The position numbers and the translations under genes are program-made. 64,000 nucleotides of DNA from Pseudomonadota bacterium (GTDB taxonomy: Bacteria; Pseudomonadota; Alphaproteobacteria; Rhizobiales; Beijerinckiaceae), in contig JAKAJL010000020.1 of the NCBI GenBank assembly GCA_021813805.1, positions 1-64,000 on the forward strand, written 5' to 3'. The notes under the pieces were generated by a model that saw only the letters and a list, made by a program, of their open reading frames with translations, was not told the DNA's origin and ran no database searches. Shown here piece after piece: positions 57,975 through 64,000 of this stretch; position 1 is the stretch's first letter, and the number at the start of each line of letters is the position of its first letter.

Positions 57975-58166
57975 TCATTCGAATGTTTCGCGCCGCGTTC
58001 GCCCGGTCCGCAGGCGGGCGACCACGGCGTTGGCGGCGCGGATGGCGCGGCCTTCGTCGCCCGTTTCGGCCAGGACCTTGTTGGCGACTTCCGCCCAGAC
58101 CTCGCAGAGATCCTGGGTGTCGGCCTTGTGGGTGTGGCGCGGCGCGTCTTCCGGCGTCCAGGGCAT
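57975..58166 (-). CDS. Small conserved hypothetical protein
   Basis: A 63-residue protein starting MPWTPEDAPRHTHKADTQDL, a pattern common in small alphaproteobacterial proteins, followed by EVWAEVANKVLAETGDEGRA and IRAANAVVARLRT. No function is known. The ATG at 58166 follows a GGAGAG site, while the open frame extends to 58214. It lies just upstream of the ssrA promoter on the same strand. Confidence 0.75.
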   Translation of the reverse strand: MPWTPEDAPRHTHKADTQDLCEVWAEVANKVLAETGDEGRAIRAANAVVARLRTGRTRRETFE

Positions 58167-58329
58167 TCGTCGGCTCTCCGGGCCTGAGATTAGACTGGCG
58201 GCGGCCTGGCGCAAGGGCGAGTCGAAGCGACCGCTCGGACGCCGGGTCGTGATTGACAGCGCGCGCCGCCCAAGTCAAAGCCTTGCGATGGCGCAGGCCG
58301 CGATTTCAAACGGAGAGGGGCTCCTCGAC

Positions 58330-59442
58330 ATGGACTCGTCGAACGCCGCCCATGGCGGCGGCTGGATTTTCTGGTCGAAAACGGTGGTCGCGCCGGTCGC
58401 GGCGCTGAGTGTCGTAGCGCTGGAACATGCGCATCTGATCGACGCCGAAGGCGTGGCGCTCGTCTCGATCGCCGCCGTTCTGCTGTTCGCCTCGGTTTTC
58501 GCCGCGGTGCATCACGCCGAAACGGTGGCGCTCAAAGTCGGCGAGCCGATGGGCTCGATCTTGCTCGCGCTGGCCGTGACCGCGATCGAAACCTCGTTGA
58601 TCGTCGCCGCCATGGCCGGCTCGGCCTCCGGGGACAATGCGCTGGCGCGGGACACGGTGTTCTCGGCGCTGTCGATCGTGCTCAACGGCGTGGTGGGTTT
58701 GTGCGTCCTCGTCGGGGCCGCGCGCTACCGCGAACAGGGCTTCCGTGTCCATGGCACGGTTTCGGCCCTGAGCGTGCTCGCGACCCTGGCGATCGTGACG
58801 CTGATTCTGCCCAATTTCACGGTCAGCCGGCTCGGGCCGCAATATTCTCCGACGCAACTGGCCTTCGTCGGCGTCCTGTCGCTCGTGCTCTATGGCGTCT
58901 TCGTCTTCGTGCAGTCGATCCGCCACCGCGATTATTTTCTTGCCGACAGCGGCGACGGCGGCGAGGCGGCCCATGCGCCGCCCTCGGCCGGCGTCACGGC
59001 CTTCAGCGGGCTCATGCTGCTTCTGTCGCTGGCGGGCGTGGTCCTGCTTGCCGAGACCCTGTCGCCGTCGCTCGAACATGCGATTCGCGCGGCGGGCCTG
59101 CCGGTGTCTTTTCTCGGCGTGGTCATCGCGACGCTCGTCCTGCTGCCGGAGAGCGCCGCGGCGATCGCCGCGGCGCGGGCCGACAAACTGCAGATCAGCC
59201 TCAATCTCGCGCTCGGTTCGGCCATCGCCAGCATCGGCCTGACCATTCCCGCCGTCGGCGCTGTGTCGCTTTATTATGGGAAGGAATTGACGCTGGGTCT
59301 CGACGCCGAGGGCATAACCCTGCTGATGCTGACCCTGTTCGTCAGCACGCTCACGCTGGCGACGGGGCGCGCCACCATCCTTCAAGGCGCCGTCCATCTG
59401 GTGTTGTTCGGCGTGTTCCTGCTGTTCTCCGCCGTGCCGTGA
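58330..59442 (+). CDS. Calcium/proton (or sodium) antiporter, ChaA-like
   Basis: A 370-residue membrane protein of the Ca2+:cation antiporter superfamily, with two sodium/calcium exchanger domains of about five helices each. The two alpha repeats with the ion-binding Glu are visible: LALAVTAIETSLIVAAMAGS near residue 85, and IATLVLLPESAAAIAAARAD near 270. No large cytosolic loop is present. It probably exports Ca2+ or Na+ in exchange for H+. The ATG at 58330 follows a GGAGAGGGG site; an ATG at 58288 in frame lacks one. Confidence 0.88.
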   Translation: MDSSNAAHGGGWIFWSKTVVAPVAALSVVALEHAHLIDAEGVALVSIAAVLLFASVFAAVHHAETVALKVGEPMGSILLALAVTAIETSLIVAAMAGSASGDNALARDTVFSALSIVLNGVVGLCVLVGAARYREQGFRVHGTVSALSVLATLAIVTLILPNFTVSRLGPQYSPTQLAFVGVLSLVLYGVFVFVQSIRHRDYFLADSGDGGEAAHAPPSAGVTAFSGLMLLLSLAGVVLLAETLSPSLEHAIRAAGLPVSFLGVVIATLVLLPESAAAIAAARADKLQISLNLALGSAIASIGLTIPAVGAVSLYYGKELTLGLDAEGITLLMLTLFVSTLTLATGRATILQGAVHLVLFGVFLLFSAVP

Positions 59443-59457
59443 CCGGGCCATTCACGA

Positions 59458-59862
59458 TCAAATAACCTCGATCGGCCCGTTGGCGGCCTTCCAAGCCTCG
59501 AATCCGCCGGCGAGATTGAATATCCTGTCGAAGTCATAGCCCATGTCCACCAGCAATTTGGCGGCAAGGGCCGAGCGCCCGCCAGTGGCGCAATAGAGGA
59601 TGATTTTTTCGGCCCGCGCCATTTCCGGCTTGTGCATGGTCGATTCTGGATCGGCGAAAAACTCCAGAAAGCCGCGGGCGGCGTGGAGCGCGCCCTCGAT
59701 CTCGCCCTTCTCGAGTTCGAACGCCTCGCGCACATCGAGGAAGAGCACGGATTTCAGGCCCACGAGGGGGAGGGCGTCATGGACGGAGATGGTCTCGATG
59801 AACGCATTGGCCTCGGCGAGCATCTGTTTGAAGCCCTTTTTCAACGGCTGCTGCAAGGTCAT
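59458..59862 (-). CDS. Rhodanese-domain sulfurtransferase
   Basis: A 134-residue single rhodanese domain. The catalytic Cys is in IILYCATGGRSALAAKLLVD near residue 90, and the conserved N-terminal part is VLFLDVREAFELEKGEIEGA. Such enzymes carry persulfide sulfur. The start abuts the stop of the ArsR-type gene with no gap, so the two are translated together. The pairing of a rhodanese with a Cys-containing ArsR regulator suggests sulfide or persulfide handling. Confidence 0.9.
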   Translation of the reverse strand: MTLQQPLKKGFKQMLAEANAFIETISVHDALPLVGLKSVLFLDVREAFELEKGEIEGALHAARGFLEFFADPESTMHKPEMARAEKIILYCATGGRSALAAKLLVDMGYDFDRIFNLAGGFEAWKAANGPIEVI

Positions 59863-60204
59863 TCACGCTTTCCTTCGTTGTCGTTCTGGCGGCGCGGCGG
59901 CGCAGAAGGTTTCCGCGAGGGTCGATACGAATTTGCCGACATTGGCGCCGCTCAGGGAATAGAACACGGTCTGCCGGGAGCGGCGCGTCTTGACGATCCG
60001 GTCCTTGCGCAGCAAGGCGAGGTGACGCGATATGGTCGAGATCGGAACTTCCGCGGCTTCGGCCAGCGCCGTGACATTGCATTCGCGTCCGGAGAGGGCG
60101 CAGACGATGCGCAGACGCGCCGGATGGGCCAGCGCCTTGATCAGATCGCAAGCCTCGTCCGCCGCCGAATCAATAAGGTCGATATCGAGCCCCTTGACAT
60201 CCAT
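59863..60204 (-). CDS. ArsR-family repressor (BigR/SqrR-like)
   Basis: A 113-residue winged-helix repressor of the ArsR/SmtB fold. The recognition helix region is ECNVTALAEAAEVPISTISRHL, and ALAHPARLRIVCALSGR is typical. Cysteines are at 19, 35, 42 and 101; Cys42 and Cys101 lie near the two redox cysteines of BigR and SqrR (42 and about 108), which sense sulfide through a disulfide or tetrasulfide bridge. The metal motif ELCVCDL of ArsR is absent. A palindromic operator lies 8 bases upstream. It is divergent from the RND pump, which it probably controls along with its own rhodanese operon. Confidence 0.82.
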   Translation of the reverse strand: MDVKGLDIDLIDSAADEACDLIKALAHPARLRIVCALSGRECNVTALAEAAEVPISTISRHLALLRKDRIVKTRRSRQTVFYSLSGANVGKFVSTLAETFCAAAPPERQRRKA

Positions 60205-60212
60205 GAGTCACT

Positions 60213-60240
60213 ATTTGCATATATTTGAATATATGTAAAT
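60213..60240. promoter_or_regulatory. Palindromic operator between repressor and RND genes
   Basis: ATTTGCATATA (60213-60223), six bases, TATATGTAAAT (60230-60240): an 11-base inverted repeat with one mismatch, in AT-rich DNA. It lies 8 bases before the repressor start and 40 bases before the pump operon start, so it could block both divergent promoters. The form fits ArsR-type operators. Confidence 0.65.
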
Positions 60241-60280
60241 CTTAATTTGCGCGCCGCCCCGCGCGCTTGCAGGGACCACC

Positions 60281-61321
60281 GTGACCACGAGCAGTTTCAT
60301 GTGCAGACGAAAAATCTTCTCCCTTCTTGGCCTGATCCTTGGCGCCATCGCCGCCGGCGCGGCGTTTTCCGGCGCGGCGCGGGCGGGAGCGTTTGTCGTC
60401 GAAAAGCGCGCCATCACCGACATGAAAGCGATGTTCGGCCAGGTCGAAAGCCGCGATATCGTGCCGGCGCGCACCCGGATCGGCGGGGTTCTGGCGAGCC
60501 GCACCGTGGACGAGGGAACGCTGGTCAAGGCGGGAGACGTCATCGCGACCGTGGCCGACGAAAAGCTGGCCTTGCAGGCGCAATCGCTTGACGGCCAGAT
60601 CAAGGCGCTGCAATCGCAGCTCGACAACGCCAATGTCGCCTTGAAGCGGGCGCAAGACCTTCTGCCGCGCGGCTTCGTCACCAAGGCGGCTTTCGATCAA
60701 GCCAAGACCAATGTCGACGTTCTGCAGCACCAGGTCGATTCGATGCGCTCGCAGCGCGACGTCGTCCAGCAGCAGATGAGCGAGGGCAATGTTCTGGCGC
60801 CCAAGGACGGGCGGGTGCTGACGATCTCAGTGGTCACCGGCTCGGTGGTCATGCCGGGCGAGGCGATCGCGCGGATCGCGGCGGGACCGCTCTTCCTGCG
60901 CCTCAGCCTGCCGGAGCGCCACGCGGCGCTGCTGAAGCTCGGCTCGCAGGTCGCGCTCACGCCGCGCGGCGAGGACGCCGGCGCCGACGTCGCGACGGGT
61001 CTCGCCGCGATGCGCAAGGGAAAGATCGTGAAAATCTACCCCGAGATCGAAAACGGCCGAGTCCTCGCCGACGCGGAAGTCAGCAAACTCGACGATTATT
61101 TCGTCGGCGAACGTGTGCAGGTCTATGCGCCGGTGGGCGAGCGCGAGGCGATTCTGGTGCCTCGTTCGGCGGTGACCACCCGCTCGGGCGTCGATTACGT
61201 GCGCGTGTTGCGTTCCGAAGGGCCGCTCGCTGTCGCGGTGGTCTTCGCCGAGTCCTCGGAGCCGGGCATGGTTGAAATTCTCACCGGCCTCGCCCCCGGC
61301 GACAAGGTGCAGGTTCCATGA
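60281..61321 (+). CDS. RND efflux periplasmic adaptor subunit
   Basis: A 346-residue membrane-fusion protein with an N-terminal export signal (FSLLGLILGAIAAGAAFSGA). It has the lipoyl half-motif VDEGTLVKAGDVIATVADEK and GNVLAPKDGRVLTISVVTGS, with a coiled-coil hairpin between (QIKALQSQLDNANVALKRAQ, QVDSMRSQRDVVQQQ), then beta-barrel domains. It links the inner-membrane pump to an outer-membrane channel not seen in the window. The start is a GTG at 60281; an ATG at 60299 is possible. Its last codon overlaps the pump start (ATGA). Confidence 0.88.
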   Translation: MTTSSFMCRRKIFSLLGLILGAIAAGAAFSGAARAGAFVVEKRAITDMKAMFGQVESRDIVPARTRIGGVLASRTVDEGTLVKAGDVIATVADEKLALQAQSLDGQIKALQSQLDNANVALKRAQDLLPRGFVTKAAFDQAKTNVDVLQHQVDSMRSQRDVVQQQMSEGNVLAPKDGRVLTISVVTGSVVMPGEAIARIAAGPLFLRLSLPERHAALLKLGSQVALTPRGEDAGADVATGLAAMRKGKIVKIYPEIENGRVLADAEVSKLDDYFVGERVQVYAPVGEREAILVPRSAVTTRSGVDYVRVLRSEGPLAVAVVFAESSEPGMVEILTGLAPGDKVQVP

Positions 61322-64000
61322 GTCCCGCGCCGACGAGTTCCGACACTATGAACGAGACCAAACCTCAAAACCCGCACGCCGGGGCCGAACCTTCACGCGC
61401 CCGCTCCCTCGGGATCGCCGGGTCGCTGACCAAATCCTTCATCACCTCGCCCCTGACGCCGCTGCTGCTGATCGCGGCCCTGGCGCTCGGCCTGATCGCC
61501 CTGGTGACGCTGCCGCGCGAGGAAGAGCCGCAGATCGCCGTGCCAATGGTCGACATCGTCGTCCAGGCCAATGGCCTGAAGGCGGCCGACGCGGTCAAGC
61601 TGGTGACCGAGCCCCTGGAGACTATCGTCAAGGGCATCAACGGCGTCGAGCATGTCTATTCCAAGACATATGACGACCGGGCGATCGTCACGGTGCGCTT
61701 TCTGGTCGGCTCCTCGACCGACGCCGCGATCCTGCGCGTGCATGACAAGGTGCGCGCCAATATGGACAAGATCCCGGCCGGCGTCCCGGAGCCTCTGATC
61801 GTCGGGCGCGGCATCGACGACGTCGCCATCGTGGTCCTCACCCTGTCGCCCAAGCCCGACGTGGCGTCGCGCTGGAGCGCGGACGGTCTGACGGCGGTCG
61901 CGCGCGAATTGCGCACCGATATTTCCAAGCTCGACAATGTCGGCCTGACCTATCTCGTCGGCGATCAGGCCGACGAACTGAGGGTGGAGCCAAATCCCGA
62001 AGCGCTCGCCAAATACGGCGTGACGCTGCAGCAACTGGCGGCCAAGGTCCAGGGGGCGAACAGCGCCTTCCGCGCCGGCCTCATCCGCGACAACGGCCTG
62101 CAGATCGAGACGGTCGCCGGCCGCACCCTGCAGACGATTCCGCAGATCGGCAACCTCCTGATCACCACCCGCGACAATCGTCCGGTCTATCTGCGCGACG
62201 TGGCCAGGGTCGAGATCGTTGGCGAGCCCAACGAGACGCGGGTCGGCCGTTTCATCAAGGACGGCAAGGGGTCCTTGAGCGGAACGCCGGCGGTGTCGGT
62301 GGCCATCGCCAAGCGCCAGGGCGCCAATGCGGTGCTGATCGCCCAGCAGATCATCGACCATCTCGCCACGATCAAGGGAACGGTGGTCCCGAACGACATC
62401 AATGTCGAAGTCTCGCGCAACTACGGACAGACCGCCAACGAAAAGGCCAACGAGCTTTTGTTCCATCTGGGGCTGGCGACGATTTCGATCGTGGCCCTGG
62501 TGGTCTTCGCCATCGGCTGGCGCGAGGGCCTGGTCGTGGCGATCGTCATTCCGACGACCATCCTGCTGACCTTGTTCGCCGCGCGGATGATGGGCTACAC
62601 GCTCAACCGCGTCAGCCTTTTCGCGTTGATCTTCTCCATCGGCATTCTCGTCGACGACGCCATCGTCGTCATCGAGAACATCGCGCGGCATTGGGCGATG
62701 CATGACGGGCGGTCGCGCATCCAGGCCGCGATCGACGGCGTGGCCGAGGTCGGCAATCCGACCATCGTCGCGACCTTGACCGTGGTCGCGGCGCTGCTGC
62801 CCATGCTGTTCGTGTCGGGCCTGATGGGGCCCTACATGAGCCCGATCCCGTCCAACGCCTCCGCCGCGATGGTGTTTTCCTTCTTCGTCGCGGTGATCCT
62901 CACGCCCTGGCTGATGATCAAGATCGCCGGCAAGGCGCCGCCCGCCCATCACGAGGCAAGCGACGGCGGCAAGCTCGGCGATCTCTACCGCGTCTTCGCC
63001 ACCCCGGTTTTACGCACACGGGAGTCAGCCAGGAAATTCCTGATCGTCGTCGGCGTGGCGACCCTCGCCTCGCTCAGCCTGTTCTATTTCAAGCTGGTGA
63101 CGGTGAAGCTTCTGCCATTCGACAACAAGTCGGAGATCGCCATCGTCGCCGACCTGCCGTTCGGAACCTCGGTCGAGGAGACCAACCGGGTATTGCGGGC
63201 GGCGATCGAACGGGTGCGTGACATTCCCGAAATCACCTCCTTCGAGATCTATGCCGGAACGGCGGCGCCCTTCAATTTCAACGGCTTGGTGCGCCATTAC
63301 TACATGCGCAGCTCGCCGGAAATGGGCGACGTGCAGATCAACCTGACCTCCAAGGACGAGCGCTCGCGTTCCAGCCATGACATCGCTCTGGAGATCCGCC
63401 ATCGTCTCGAAGGGCTCAAAATGCCGCCGCATGGCTCGGTGAAGGTGGTCGAGCCGCCGCCCGGGCCGCCGGTTCTGGCGACGCTGCTGGCGGAAATCTA
63501 CGGCCCGGACGCCGAAACCCGCCGCGCGGTCGCGGCGCAGGTGCGCAAGGCCTTCGAAAGCGCGTCCTTCATCGTGGACGTCGACGATTCCTACGGCGTC
63601 CAGGCGCCGCGCAAGCGCATCGAGATCGACCAGGACTCGCTCGAATTCTTCGGCGTCCAGCAGAGCGACGTGTTCCAGACGCTCAGCCTGCTCTACGGCG
63701 ACACGGTGGTCGGCTATTCGCATCGCGGCGGCGGGCGCGAGCCCCTGCCGATCCGGCTGGCGCTCGCCAAGAACGAGCGCAGGCTCGACGAAGCGGCGCT
63801 GACGACGCCGGTTCCCGCCAACACCTTACCGGGCAGCCGCTCGGTGGTGGAACTGGGCGACGTCGTGCGGGTCGTCGACGAAAAATCGTCCTTCCCGATT
63901 TTCCGCCACAACGGCCGCTTCGCCGAAATGGTGACGGCGGAACTCGCCGGGACCTACGAGGCGCCGCTTTACGGCATGCTGGCGGTGGACAAGAAGCTGG
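61318..64000 (+). CDS. RND efflux transporter permease subunit (partial)
   Basis: At least 894 residues, cut by the window end; the family has about 1030-1050. It is an AcrB-type proton-driven inner-membrane pump. Marks are the first helix FITSPLTPLLLIAALALGLI, the porter domain (LRVEPNPEALAKYGVTLQQL), the helix 4 acidic pair region LIFSIGILVDDAIVVIENIA near residue 440, and a second porter half. Translation is coupled to the adaptor gene by the ATGA overlap. The start at 61318 (MSPAPTSSDTM) was chosen for that overlap; an in-frame ATG at 61348 is possible. The substrate cannot be read, but the divergent sulfur-type repressor suggests a link to sulfide or reactive sulfur stress. Confidence 0.88.
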   Translation, partial: MSPAPTSSDTMNETKPQNPHAGAEPSRARSLGIAGSLTKSFITSPLTPLLLIAALALGLIALVTLPREEEPQIAVPMVDIVVQANGLKAADAVKLVTEPLETIVKGINGVEHVYSKTYDDRAIVTVRFLVGSSTDAAILRVHDKVRANMDKIPAGVPEPLIVGRGIDDVAIVVLTLSPKPDVASRWSADGLTAVARELRTDISKLDNVGLTYLVGDQADELRVEPNPEALAKYGVTLQQLAAKVQGANSAFRAGLIRDNGLQIETVAGRTLQTIPQIGNLLITTRDNRPVYLRDVARVEIVGEPNETRVGRFIKDGKGSLSGTPAVSVAIAKRQGANAVLIAQQIIDHLATIKGTVVPNDINVEVSRNYGQTANEKANELLFHLGLATISIVALVVFAIGWREGLVVAIVIPTTILLTLFAARMMGYTLNRVSLFALIFSIGILVDDAIVVIENIARHWAMHDGRSRIQAAIDGVAEVGNPTIVATLTVVAALLPMLFVSGLMGPYMSPIPSNASAAMVFSFFVAVILTPWLMIKIAGKAPPAHHEASDGGKLGDLYRVFATPVLRTRESARKFLIVVGVATLASLSLFYFKLVTVKLLPFDNKSEIAIVADLPFGTSVEETNRVLRAAIERVRDIPEITSFEIYAGTAAPFNFNGLVRHYYMRSSPEMGDVQINLTSKDERSRSSHDIALEIRHRLEGLKMPPHGSVKVVEPPPGPPVLATLLAEIYGPDAETRRAVAAQVRKAFESASFIVDVDDSYGVQAPRKRIEIDQDSLEFFGVQQSDVFQTLSLLYGDTVVGYSHRGGGREPLPIRLALAKNERRLDEAALTTPVPANTLPGSRSVVELGDVVRVVDEKSSFPIFRHNGRFAEMVTAELAGTYEAPLYGMLAVDKKL

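Noticed and set aside
61393-62952. 519-codon minus-strand open frame opposite the RND permease
   Set aside because: The plus strand encodes a conserved RND pump with known motifs; the minus frame shows no protein features.

Overview
The window is GC-rich, gene-dense chromosomal DNA of an alphaproteobacterium, most likely of the order Hyphomicrobiales (Rhizobiales). The clues are a circularly permuted two-piece tmRNA gene with tag ANDNYAPVAVAA beside an alpha-type SspB, a DUF4169 and ribbon-helix-helix pair, a TIGR02301-type exported protein, a TadG-like pilus protein and the layout of the suf operon. Assignment below the order would be a guess. No rRNA, tRNA, CRISPR array, insertion sequence or prophage was seen; most of the window is housekeeping DNA with a few accessory islands.

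Layout. 1-8.1 kb: methionine-salvage isomerase mtnA coupled to a class II glutamine amidotransferase, helicase hrpB, potassium transporter kup and a small lipoprotein. 8.4-14.3 kb: uvrB, an acyl-CoA ligase and an exported L,D-transpeptidase. 14.3-20.5 kb: a DnaJ-like chaperone, a lipoprotein, a pdxH-nudix-TIGR02301 overlapping operon, a protein that joins sigma-factor-like and anti-sigma-like parts, fabI and a histidine phosphatase. 20.5-24.4 kb: an accessory-looking stretch with a methylmalonyl-CoA decarboxylase gene interrupted by a TGA, an acyltransferase-3 membrane protein, tyrA and a 42-residue lipoprotein. 24.5-30.6 kb: a large Pls/PosA-type (poly-epsilon-lysine-synthetase-like) adenylating membrane enzyme followed by a MarR regulator and an amidase. 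31-34.6 kb: Tat-exported metallophosphoesterase, histone-deacetylase-like hydrolase, second L,D-transpeptidase. 34.6-41 kb: the SUF iron-sulfur operon (IscS-type desulfurase, sufB, sufC, sufD, sufS, sufT-like). 41.2-46.1 kb: small exported or membrane proteins, pyrE, rarA, crcB, an RluC/D-type pseudouridine synthase. 46.1-49 kb: a zinc cluster (CobW GTPase with His-rich insert, znuA, znuB, no ATPase gene). 49.2-56.5 kb: TadG-like VWA protein, uvrD, AsmA-family protein. 56.4-58.2 kb: RHH, DUF4169, sspB and ssrA. 58.3-64 kb: a Ca2+/H+ antiporter, then a BigR/SqrR-like ArsR repressor with a rhodanese, divergent from an RND efflux pair whose permease runs off the window.

The most interesting items are the Pls-like synthetase with an adenylation pocket that appears doubly acidic, the sigma/anti-sigma fusion, the ssrA-sspB pairing, the palindromic operator between the sulfur-type repressor and the RND pump, and the single-codon lesion in the decarboxylase gene.
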